64,000 nucleotides of DNA, taken from the NCBI GenBank assembly GCA_027618835.1, contig JAQCHZ010000009.1, positions 46,504 to 110,503 on the forward strand, written 5' to 3'. The notes under the pieces are model-generated. The model saw only the letters and a program-made list of their open reading frames with translations. It searched no databases and was not told where the DNA came from. Positions 52,177-60,741 of the stretch are shown here, in pieces (position 1 is the stretch's first letter; every line of letters starts with the position of its first letter). Both the position numbers and the translations under genes were made by a program. The DNA is from Chloroflexota bacterium. GTDB lineage: Bacteria > Chloroflexota > Dehalococcoidia > Lucifugimonadales > Lucifugimonadaceae.

Positions 52177-52971
52177 TCAATCCCTAGGGTTTACCAATCG
52201 GTACCCACGGTTTCGCACGTTGATAATCAACTCATTAGCGCCGAATTCTCTTGATACGGCCCTACCAAGTGAAACTTTCAGTTCACGAATTCGAACTCTG
52301 AGCGAGGCACGCGAATCCTCACCATCGGAAAATCGTTCTAGCCGTGAGAACGGGACCAGCTCGCCTTCAGATCGATACATTGCCGAGGCAAGCTCGCTCA
52401 ATATCTCCAGTTTCATGCCCTGAATCTCGCGAATCAAATCACGTCTTTCGTTTTCGATTACGTAAACAGCGGCATTCGCTGCATCAATCTCAAAAAGGGT
52501 TCCGATCTTGATTGTTTCAGGAGCTCTGCCAATCAAACGTCGTAATCTGAGCACGACTTCTTCAGGGCTCGCCAGCTTGTCGATAAAATCGACCGAAACG
52601 CTTACGCTCAGGCTTGCGTTCACAGCGGTGTCACGGTACGGACCCTGAGTGTACTGAGTGAACATCAAGACCGGCATACTGCTATCTCGTTCAACGATTT
52701 TTTTAAGGATCGATAAGCCTTTGAATCGATCTGAATCGTATTCGCCAAACCTAACGTCTAACAATACCGCCGACGGTCGCTCTGTTTCAAGAGCGAACAA
52801 CGCCTGAGTCTCATAATCTTCACCCGTCAGATGCGGGCCTTCTGGCGCAACAACGATCGGTCTAAATCCGTCAGTCTCCAAACGCCGCAAAACTGAACGC
52901 ATAAGATCTGACATGTGCTCGTCGTCTACAACGAGAATTTTCTGGCCGCGACCAGCACTTTTTGAAGTCAA
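52177..52971 (-). CDS. Response regulator with winged-helix output domain
   Basis: A 264-residue two-component regulator. The receiver domain (about 10-145) keeps the acidic pair Asp16/Asp17 (KILVVDDEHM), the phospho-acceptor Asp72 (SAVLLDVRFGEYD), a Thr in MFTQYTQG and Lys in FIDKLASPEE, but is longer than usual around 40-60 and 72-85. A winged helix of the OmpR type (about 180-262, SLRVRIRELKVSLGRAVSRE and INVRNRGYRLVNP) ends the protein. TTG start with GAGG nine bases upstream. It heads the four-gene unit ending with the DUF5666-like protein and probably controls it. Confidence 0.9.
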   Translation of the reverse strand: MTSKSAGRGQKILVVDDEHMSDLMRSVLRRLETDGFRPIVVAPEGPHLTGEDYETQALFALETERPSAVLLDVRFGEYDSDRFKGLSILKKIVERDSSMPVLMFTQYTQGPYRDTAVNASLSVSVSVDFIDKLASPEEVVLRLRRLIGRAPETIKIGTLFEIDAANAAVYVIENERRDLIREIQGMKLEILSELASAMYRSEGELVPFSRLERFSDGEDSRASLRVRIRELKVSLGRAVSREFGANELIINVRNRGYRLVNPRD

Positions 52972-53287
52972 AACATTCCTCTGCGGTTGCCTACCGAAAT
53001 TCGTGTGAACCTACGGATGAAACTGCCACAAGAATCGATCTCAATCGACTCTATCATTCACCCGGCCATTACTTCTCCTCATGCAATCCGCATGATGTGA
53101 GCAATACGTTCCATTTTCCCTGAGCAGCGTTCCCAAATAGTTACGCCGACATCGACGATAAGGTTTCACTCCAAAATGCACTAATCTCTACCGGCAAAAC
53201 CCTTAATAGGCTCGACTCATAGTTGAGGGAACGCTATCCTCGCTAGACCACACTTTTCCACCCTCCATTCCTGAGAAATATCTGCCT
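52972..53287. other. Divergent intergenic region before dnaE
   Basis: About 315 bases between the leftward response regulator and the rightward dnaE. Promoters for both should lie here. No repeat, RNA or small gene is supported. Confidence 0.5.
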
Positions 53288-56200
53288 GTGACCGACCAGT
53301 TCGTCCACCTCCACAACCACTCCGAGTTCTCGTTACTCGACGGGTTCAGCAGGTTGGACGACATGGTTAACAGGGCGGTGGAATTAGATCAGCCAGCAAT
53401 CGCGCTCACCGATCACGGCAATCTGCACGGTGCGATCGATATCTATCAGTCGGCGAAAAAAGCCGGTATCAAGCCGATCATCGGTGTTGAAGGCTACGTA
53501 GCCGACGGTGCACGTGACGAACGCAACCCCCAGAAGCGGTCTCCGTTCCACATGACTCTGCTTGCGCAGAATCGAGTCGGCTACCAGAACCTCCTCAAAC
53601 TGGTCACAGCGTCACACATCGAAGGGTTCTACTATCGCCCACGTATGGACCGAGAGATTCTCGAAAAATACTCCGAAGGTCTAATCGTCCTTTCCGGCTG
53701 TCCCTCAGGCGAACTGGCGAGGTACATCAAAAACGGCGACATGGATGCCGCTCACGAAACTCTCGAGTGGTACGGAAACGTTTTCCAAGATCGCTACTAC
53801 CTCGAAATGATGATGCACGAGCATGTGCCTGATCAGGCTGAGATCAACCAAGCTCTCATCCAGCTAAGCAACAATACCGGCTTGCCGATGGTTGTGACGA
53901 ACGACTCTCACTACGTCAGACGCGAAGATTCCGAAGCGCAAGACATCCTCACCTGCATCCAGACCAACTCAAATATTAAAGATCCCAAACGGCTTCACAT
54001 GGAGGACACGACTTACTATCTGCGCAGCGCAGCGGAGATGCAGGCGGAATGGTCGCATCTACCCGAGGCTCTCGCAAACACAGTAAAGATCGCCGAATCG
54101 TGCGAACTCGAGCTCGAATTCGGACAGACATTCGTACCTCGTTATGCAACTCCTCACAACAAGCCTTCGATGGATTACCTCAAAGAGCTTTGCCACGAGG
54201 GTATGAAGAAACGATTCGACAATAATCCGAGCCAAGAAGTTCTCACACGACTTGAGCACGAACTTGGAATCATAGAAGCAACTAAATTCGCCGACTACTT
54301 CCTCGTTTGCTGGGACATCTTCAACTTCGTCAACGAAAAGGGAATTCTCTCTGCCGTCCGTGGTTCTGCCGCTGCAAGCCTGGTTCTCTACTGTCTAGAA
54401 GTTACTCAGATCGACCCTATCGAGGCTGATCTGTTCTTTGAGCGGTTCCTCAACGTCGAACGTCGTGAGATGCCAGATATCGACATGGACTTCGCCGACG
54501 ATCGCCGGGAAGAAGTAATCAAGTACTGTATCGATCACTACGGGCGTGAGCACGTCGCCCAGATCATCACTTTCGGTACACTCGGTGCGAAGGCAGCGAT
54601 TCGTGACACGGCACGAGCACTCGCACTCCCGCTCGAACTCAGCGACAAACTCGCCAAGATGGTTCCGCTAACTCTCAACATCAAGTTGAAAGACGCAATC
54701 GCAGAGTCCGCAGAACTGCGAACCGAAATCAGCCGCAACCGAGACGCACGTGAACTTATCGAAATGGCGCAGCGGGTCGAGGGATCAGTTCGCCACGCCA
54801 GTACCCATGCCGCAGCCGTTGTTATTTCAGAAAAGCCGCTAACTGATTACGTTCCCCTGCAACGCTCGACCAGCAAAAAAGAGGATGCAAGCCCAACAAC
54901 CCAGTACTCGATGAAACCCGTCGCCGACGTCGGGTTGCTCAAGATGGACTTTTTGGGGCTCGCAAACCTCTCAATTCTCGATCAGTGCGTGAAGCTAATC
55001 GCCGAAACCACCGGTGAGCACATGGGCGTTTACGACGTGCCGATCGACGATGCCAAGGCATTCCAAATACTTGGTGAAGGCGACACGTTTGGCGTGTTCC
55101 AGCTCGAATCCGAGGGAATGCGAAAAAACGTTAAGCTGCTAAAACCGACGACGATCAATGACCTTGCTGCCATGATCGCGTTGTACCGCCCGGGCCCGAT
55201 GGAACACATCGGAACATTTATCGAGGCGAAGCACGGCCGAGCTGAAATTTCATACCCGCACGAAGATCTTCGAGAACTTCTCGAACCGACTTACGGCGTC
55301 CTCGTTTATCAGGACCAAGTAATGCTCATTGCTCAGGCGTTCGGCGGATACACACTCGGTGAAGCCGACATCCTCCGCAAGGCAATGGGTAAGAAAAATG
55401 TCGCGGTGATGAAGGCCGAGCACGAAAAATTCTCCAAAGGTGCGCTCGAAAAAGGCTACACCCAGGACCAAGCCGACACTGTTTTCAAGCTAATGGAGCC
55501 GTTCGCTGGTTATGGGTTCAATAAAGCCCACGCAGTCTCCTACGCATACATCGCGTACTGGACCGCCTACTTCAAAGCTAACTACTCAACCGAGTACATA
55601 GCAGCTGTCCTCGACTCAGCGTCTGGCAATCCCGAGAAGGTTGGCATGGCGATACGAGAGGCGGGCCGACTGAACATCGCCGTTAAGCCACCAAGCATCA
55701 ACTACTCCGGATCTGGATTTACTATCGAGCGTGACGCCGAAGGCAACGACGCAATTCGGTTTGGAATGGCAGCTGTCAAAAACGTCGGAGCAGCAGCGGT
55801 TGACCTCATGGTCGAAGTACGTGAAGCTGCGGGTACGTTCAAAGACATCGAAGACATTTGCCGCAGGGTCGACTCCAAATCTCTGAACCGTCGAACTCTC
55901 GAAAGTTTGATCAGAGTCGGAGCATTCGACGAGTTTGGCGGACGAGGAAATCTGCTCGAATCGGTCGAACGAATAATCGCAGCGATACAACGACAAACGA
56001 AGCTTCGCGAGTCTGGTCAAACATCGATGTTCGACATGCTGGGCGAATCTGTCCCGGCCCCGATGGTCGAGATCGAAATATCAGGATCGGACGACACAAC
56101 AGATCAAGAACGTGTGATCTGGGAGCGCGACCTACTCGGTGTCGAACTGACTCAGAGCCCATTCACTCGAGAAATGCGGCAACAACCAGAGAACATCATC

Positions 56201-57028
56201 GTCTTCGCAGCTGATATCACAGCTGATTTATCCGGACAGAAACGTGCCGCTCTCGGGCAGATCAACAATATTCGAGAACTAACCACCAAGCGTGGCGACA
56301 AGTTCATATCGCTAAATCTCACGCTACTCGATGGCGATATAGAAATGGTCGTTTGGCCAAATATCCTTGAACAGAACCCGCCCCTGTGGGAGAACGGAAA
56401 TTTTGTATCTGTATCCGGCGAGGTTCGCGAACGATTTGGAAGAGTCTCGCTGTCGATTGAGACAGCTACTGAATATCAACTCAAATCTGAAGGACAGACC
56501 GAAGCCGAGGCGGAAACAGCCAAAAACGAACCTGCTCCTGTGGTAAGAGCCGGATTCAACGAAGCAAGCCAACCTCGCCCGGTGCTGAACGATCCGGTCC
56601 AGCACACTCCGCCACCAAGTAAGCCAGTCGCTGTTGCACCGCAGGTCAACGAAGCGCCATCTACCAACTACAACAACTCGGCTCCGCCCATCGCAGAGCC
56701 TACGCCAACAACTACTGAGGAAACTACGCTGACAACCGAATCCGCTGCCCCTAATGATCTCAACCATATCGACAACGGTATGAATGTTGGCCCGGTGCTT
56801 GTGCGAGTAAAAGAAACTGGCGACGCGGCCCACGATCGCTACCGCGTCGAAGACATCATGAGGTTGTTCGCTGAATTTTCGGGTTCTGACCCAGCGATAC
56901 TTGAGATCGAAACAGGCGTAAAAGTAGTTCGCCTTGAGATGCCGTTTACAGTCCAATCAGGACCACTACTTACAGACCGTCTTCACGACCTGCTCGGCAG
57001 TGGTTCGGTTCGAACTGCAGTCGTATAA
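53288..57028 (+). CDS. dnaE: DNA polymerase III alpha subunit
   Basis: A 1246-residue replicative polymerase. Order: PHP domain (HLHNHSEFSLLDGF, LTDHGNLHGAIDIY), palm with catalytic Asp pair PDIDMDFADDRRE near 397 and third Asp in LLKMDFLGLANLSIL near 557, fingers (MIALYRPGPMEHIG, GYGFNKAHAVSYAYIAYWTAYF), HhH region (INYSGSGFTI, SLNRRTLESLIRVGAFD) and OB fold (GQINNIRELTTKRGDKFI). After the OB fold comes a low-complexity Pro/Thr/Glu linker (about 1080-1160) and a compact C-terminal segment (GPVLVRVKETGDAAHDRYRV). GTG at 53288 is used. It starts with no close neighbour on its strand. Confidence 0.97.
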   Translation: MTDQFVHLHNHSEFSLLDGFSRLDDMVNRAVELDQPAIALTDHGNLHGAIDIYQSAKKAGIKPIIGVEGYVADGARDERNPQKRSPFHMTLLAQNRVGYQNLLKLVTASHIEGFYYRPRMDREILEKYSEGLIVLSGCPSGELARYIKNGDMDAAHETLEWYGNVFQDRYYLEMMMHEHVPDQAEINQALIQLSNNTGLPMVVTNDSHYVRREDSEAQDILTCIQTNSNIKDPKRLHMEDTTYYLRSAAEMQAEWSHLPEALANTVKIAESCELELEFGQTFVPRYATPHNKPSMDYLKELCHEGMKKRFDNNPSQEVLTRLEHELGIIEATKFADYFLVCWDIFNFVNEKGILSAVRGSAAASLVLYCLEVTQIDPIEADLFFERFLNVERREMPDIDMDFADDRREEVIKYCIDHYGREHVAQIITFGTLGAKAAIRDTARALALPLELSDKLAKMVPLTLNIKLKDAIAESAELRTEISRNRDARELIEMAQRVEGSVRHASTHAAAVVISEKPLTDYVPLQRSTSKKEDASPTTQYSMKPVADVGLLKMDFLGLANLSILDQCVKLIAETTGEHMGVYDVPIDDAKAFQILGEGDTFGVFQLESEGMRKNVKLLKPTTINDLAAMIALYRPGPMEHIGTFIEAKHGRAEISYPHEDLRELLEPTYGVLVYQDQVMLIAQAFGGYTLGEADILRKAMGKKNVAVMKAEHEKFSKGALEKGYTQDQADTVFKLMEPFAGYGFNKAHAVSYAYIAYWTAYFKANYSTEYIAAVLDSASGNPEKVGMAIREAGRLNIAVKPPSINYSGSGFTIERDAEGNDAIRFGMAAVKNVGAAAVDLMVEVREAAGTFKDIEDICRRVDSKSLNRRTLESLIRVGAFDEFGGRGNLLESVERIIAAIQRQTKLRESGQTSMFDMLGESVPAPMVEIEISGSDDTTDQERVIWERDLLGVELTQSPFTREMRQQPENIIVFAADITADLSGQKRAALGQINNIRELTTKRGDKFISLNLTLLDGDIEMVVWPNILEQNPPLWENGNFVSVSGEVRERFGRVSLSIETATEYQLKSEGQTEAEAETAKNEPAPVVRAGFNEASQPRPVLNDPVQHTPPPSKPVAVAPQVNEAPSTNYNNSAPPIAEPTPTTTEETTLTTESAAPNDLNHIDNGMNVGPVLVRVKETGDAAHDRYRVEDIMRLFAEFSGSDPAILEIETGVKVVRLEMPFTVQSGPLLTDRLHDLLGSGSVRTAVV

Positions 57029-57111
57029 CTTTCGTGATCTAACTCTCACGGCCGCCATTCATATCGAAAAGCCGAGAGCCACACACTCACACCGATTCTT
57101 GGAGCTTGACG

Positions 57112-57381
57112 ATGAACTGGGAAGTGCTCACCACAGCCCCCGATCAACTCATCGGTGAATCGTGGTGCGGTCTCATTCGAGCAGCGGGTGTAGATTGCAA
57201 GCTTCAGCCTGGCGACGCAGTGGGCTTTATGGGCGTTTCAGTATTTCCGGTTCGACTTATGGTGCGGGCGGGAGAAGTCGAACTGGCACAGTCAATCCTC
57301 GATCGATACTTGGCGGACGACGAAGAACCGCCTGAAAACTATCGCGAAGAATCTGAAGAGACCACCGATACGCTCGACTAG
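57112..57381 (+). CDS. DUF2007-like small protein
   Basis: An 89-residue protein starting NWEVLTTAPDQLIGESWCGL with AAGVDCKLQPGDAVGFMGVS and FPVRLMVRAGEVELAQSILD, the alpha/beta pattern of the DUF2007 (putative signal-transducing) family, followed by an acidic tail. ATG at 57112 has GGAG seven bases upstream; the TTG at 57106 is less likely. The family resembles the regulatory ACT/PII-like fold, and no ligand is known here. Its stop overlaps the convergent methyltransferase gene by four bases. Confidence 0.7.
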   Translation: MNWEVLTTAPDQLIGESWCGLIRAAGVDCKLQPGDAVGFMGVSVFPVRLMVRAGEVELAQSILDRYLADDEEPPENYREESEETTDTLD

Positions 57382-57920
57382 CGATCACTCTCAGATCGCC
57401 ACCCAGACTCCATAGCCAACAATCTAGATTTCAGTGGCAATCCAGCGCCACCAAATCCGCCCAATGCTCCGCTCGAACTAATCACCCGATGACACGGCAC
57501 TAACATCGCCAATTTATTGCGAGCCATCGCCTGTCCAGCTCCGCGAGCAGCCTTCAAATTACCCGCCTGCTCGGCTAGCCAGCCATAACTACGAGTTTCG
57601 CCGGCAGGTATCGATCTGCAAGCGTCCAACGCAGCCCTGAAGAACGGTGTCGATGAACGAGTGTCGATCGGAATATCCGTAAGGTCAATCGGCTCACCAG
57701 CGCAATACGCCATAATCAGAGCACGAGTATCGGCATGCTTCTCAGGATCGTGAACCGCTGAAATCACTTCTGGTTGAACGTGATCAAGGGCTAACTCTGG
57801 CGAATCCTCGGTCAGGCTCGCCCGAACGATCCCGCAGTGGGAAGCGACAATCGCAACCCATCCCATATCGGTATCGAACACATCGTAGGTTAGATCTTCT
57901 TCGATTCGACTCTTCGCCAC
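57378..57920 (-). CDS. ogt: Methylated-DNA--protein-cysteine S-methyltransferase
   Basis: A 180-residue suicide DNA-repair protein. The C-terminal domain carries the acceptor motif MLVPCHRVISSSGALGGFGG, with Cys in PCHRV, after a helix-turn-helix region GETRSYGWLAEQAGNLKAARGAG (recognition of alkylated base). The N-terminal half (VFDTDMGWVAIVASHCGIVRASL) is the usual ribonuclease-like domain. It removes alkyl groups from O6-alkylguanine. It lies one base after the transglutaminase gene's stop on the opposite reading order, so it is downstream of neither; expression is likely separate. Confidence 0.94.
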   Translation of the reverse strand: MAKSRIEEDLTYDVFDTDMGWVAIVASHCGIVRASLTEDSPELALDHVQPEVISAVHDPEKHADTRALIMAYCAGEPIDLTDIPIDTRSSTPFFRAALDACRSIPAGETRSYGWLAEQAGNLKAARGAGQAMARNKLAMLVPCHRVISSSGALGGFGGAGLPLKSRLLAMESGWRSESDR

Positions 57921-57921
57921 T

Positions 57922-60741
57922 CTAAACGCTCCGTCCCTCGCTGAGTTCTGGACCCATTCCGCCCAACTGTCGAATACGGTGGGCGATCAATGCACGGGCA
58001 ACCTTGCGCCACGCACTATTGAGATTCTTTCTCCGTTCATCGTCATCTTCAGTTCCTTGCGAAGGCCCTGCATAAACCTGTCGCTGGAACTCGATAGCAA
58101 TGAACGTCGCATGCTCTTTAGCAGCAACCGTCTTCTCGCCCAATTCAGTAGCGAACTCCAACGCAGTCTGAGTCGGTCGGCGCTTCATTCCGAGTAATGA
58201 CGAAAGCCGCCCCATACGGGCATACGCTCTCGTCGGTCCGTCCATTCCTCGCAGGCTCAACCACCAAGCGAACATCACGAGCCCGATTACAGCGACTACA
58301 CCACCAGCCCATGCAAACATCCCCCACGGGATGACTATGCCTTCTTCAATTGATGCATCGTCTTGAACAGGCAACTCGCCGTCCGATTGACGAGATTCAC
58401 CTGCTAGCCGTTCGAGATCGGCAATATTTAGCAAGTAGTCAGCGTCGTCTTCTGCGGAACCGATTCTGCCAGCCGCAAACGGATCTCCCCCGCCAACTGC
58501 CGGTGCCAAACGGCCACGGGCAAGCGACGATCGTCCTGGGGTCACTTCATAGTCGATCCAGCCGTACTCGGGGAAGAACACCTGTGTCCATCCATGACGA
58601 TCTTTATCACGAACTAGGAATAATCCAGCGTCCGACACGTATTCACCAGCAGCCCAACCAGCAACAAATCGTGCTGGAACGCCGACCGACCTCAACAGCA
58701 CAGCTGCCGACGATCCAAAGTACTGGCTGTAGCCCTTTGCCTTTGACGGGTCGCAGTTTGGATCGACGCTTGCGCATGGTTCGTCTTTAGTCTGGAACAA
58801 GAAGTAGTAAATTCCGTCGACACCAAACTCAGGACCCGAAATCTCCAGCGAATACTCCTGCTGTTTCAGGAACGCCTTCACCGCTTCGGCTTTCTCGAAC
58901 GGAGTGACAGCCCCGGCATCACGGATAATCTGTGAAGCCAGTAACCCGACGTCCACGGGTAGTGATTGAGGCAATTGCAGATATCTGTCGGATACCCAAG
59001 TCGGATAGTTTGTTCCCGCTTCATTTAGCTGATCGTCGGTCGCCAGCGAAACGAACGTCTGTATGGAGAACGTGTCTTCTTTAGAAATCTCGCTAGAAAG
59101 CTGAACTCCGACCTGCTCGATAGGCGAATTACGTTCGATACTTAGCCGCCGCGCCAGACCCGTTTCATTATCGGTATCTACAGTCACATTGATCTGCCCC
59201 CAGTCGACTGATTGGACAACGGTGCTGAACGGGATCACAACTGTTTCGAACTTCTCTTCATCACCATCTTCATCAACAACGGTTCGGGTAATAACCTGCT
59301 CCTCACCCGTAGTGTCGGCGATCTGAAGCGCTTCCAATACTTCTTCGACAAGTTCAGGTTCGGTGAGACTCTGGGCATTCAGTTGTGTCTGCCTGAACGA
59401 CTCGGCTGGCACTAAATCGCTCAACGCTAATCTGACTGCGAAGGAAATATCTCGCAGATCCGCCGGAAGCTGGCTAATCCTCGCCACCGAACCTGTCAGC
59501 GGCACGTCCCATCGCATCGGATTCAATATTTGAACTGTGGATTTCCTGTCGACCGAGAAGACACCACCTGCAGGCACAACCGTCTTAGTATCCACAAGCG
59601 GAACGTAAACCTGCGAAACCCGCTCCCTCTCAAGTTCATTCGGAGCCAAGGTTAATGCGGAACGAGGCGGTGCTTCAACCTCAGTGCTCGCGTCAGTCAA
59701 CCAGCCCTCAGAGCTGTATCGCTGATACACACGTCCGGCGTACGGCACCACGTACTTTGATCGCACCCACATCAACGGCTCATCGGTCAATTCGAGTGAT
59801 CCGCCGAACGCCATCGTCTGAGAGGGCGTCGAAAATAATGCTTTGGTGCCCGGGCCATCTACGCCCGCCAGCAATCGATTCGCCGGCTCTTGCAAAGCGT
59901 AAAACGGTGCTCTGAAAATGTCCCATGCATCATGAACTTGCTCAGACCGTGGTTCCCAAATCGGAAGTAATGCACTAATCAGCACAATGGGCAACGCAAA
60001 CAGTAACCCGTCCTGCACAGTCGCCCAAGCCAATTTCTTCGAATAGGTAATACCTTGTGCCCGCCACCGTTCAATCCGACGCACGGTAGTCAGGTGGGCG
60101 AATAACGTAATTCCACCAACTAGGAACAAGAAGAACGTGTGTTCATGTTCACCGTGTCGATAACTAAGATTCGTCAGGATCACCAGCGACAGCAATATCG
60201 TAGGAAGCCATGGCGAACGGAACCTGAACGTGAGAGCCGTCACCCCGTATCCAACAATCCACGATGCCGCCATGAACATCAGAGCAAATGGCACGGTATC
60301 GGTACTGATTCCACCCGATTGAGCAGTCGTAATCCAAGCAGAGAATCGTGCGAACCCATCTATCGACCTCGCTATCGGCTCGGTGCCTGCAGCCTCTACA
60401 GTTCCTTGCCACATGACCACAAAAAATCCGAGACCAACGACGTAGACAATGTTGATATACCAGTTGAAATTCAGTTTCGAAACAACAAACGCTGCAACCG
60501 TTCCCATCAACAGAGTCGGGATCACCGAGGGAAGATCGCCCCAGCCAGCCAGCTGTACTGACCAACCGACGTTGGCCATCATATAAATTAGTATTCCAAG
60601 AGCTACCCAATCTTGGACCGGCGCAAATCTAGTTATCGAATCGGTGAAAGTTGTAAGTCGACCTTCAGATGTGCTGAGCTCCTCGAACTTAGGTGGACCC
60701 GGCACGTCATTCAGGAAGTCAGTGGCGGCGACGATTCTCAT
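57922..60741 (-). CDS. Transglutaminase-like membrane protein (TgpA type), Cys-to-Ser
   Basis: A 939-residue protein. Six or seven helices cover residues 40-265 (DUF3488-like). A long extracytoplasmic part is followed by a transglutaminase core and one more helix (PWGMFAWAGGVVAVIGLVMFAWWL), then a DUF4129-like cytoplasmic tail. Core motifs align: KGYSQYFGSSAAVLLRSVGVPARFV, then DRHGWTQVFFPEYGWIDYEVTPG. The family has Cys at the third residue of GYS (Ser672, codon AGC at 58726-58728), while the His and the acidic residue (as Glu) are present. So the catalytic triad is Ser-His-Glu or the domain is inactive. It is the third gene of a MoxR-DUF58-TgpA unit, overlapping the DUF58 gene by four bases. 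Confidence 0.88.
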   Translation of the reverse strand: MRIVAATDFLNDVPGPPKFEELSTSEGRLTTFTDSITRFAPVQDWVALGILIYMMANVGWSVQLAGWGDLPSVIPTLLMGTVAAFVVSKLNFNWYINIVYVVGLGFFVVMWQGTVEAAGTEPIARSIDGFARFSAWITTAQSGGISTDTVPFALMFMAASWIVGYGVTALTFRFRSPWLPTILLSLVILTNLSYRHGEHEHTFFLFLVGGITLFAHLTTVRRIERWRAQGITYSKKLAWATVQDGLLFALPIVLISALLPIWEPRSEQVHDAWDIFRAPFYALQEPANRLLAGVDGPGTKALFSTPSQTMAFGGSLELTDEPLMWVRSKYVVPYAGRVYQRYSSEGWLTDASTEVEAPPRSALTLAPNELERERVSQVYVPLVDTKTVVPAGGVFSVDRKSTVQILNPMRWDVPLTGSVARISQLPADLRDISFAVRLALSDLVPAESFRQTQLNAQSLTEPELVEEVLEALQIADTTGEEQVITRTVVDEDGDEEKFETVVIPFSTVVQSVDWGQINVTVDTDNETGLARRLSIERNSPIEQVGVQLSSEISKEDTFSIQTFVSLATDDQLNEAGTNYPTWVSDRYLQLPQSLPVDVGLLASQIIRDAGAVTPFEKAEAVKAFLKQQEYSLEISGPEFGVDGIYYFLFQTKDEPCASVDPNCDPSKAKGYSQYFGSSAAVLLRSVGVPARFVAGWAAGEYVSDAGLFLVRDKDRHGWTQVFFPEYGWIDYEVTPGRSSLARGRLAPAVGGGDPFAAGRIGSAEDDADYLLNIADLERLAGESRQSDGELPVQDDASIEEGIVIPWGMFAWAGGVVAVIGLVMFAWWLSLRGMDGPTRAYARMGRLSSLLGMKRRPTQTALEFATELGEKTVAAKEHATFIAIEFQRQVYAGPSQGTEDDDERRKNLNSAWRKVARALIAHRIRQLGGMGPELSEGRSV

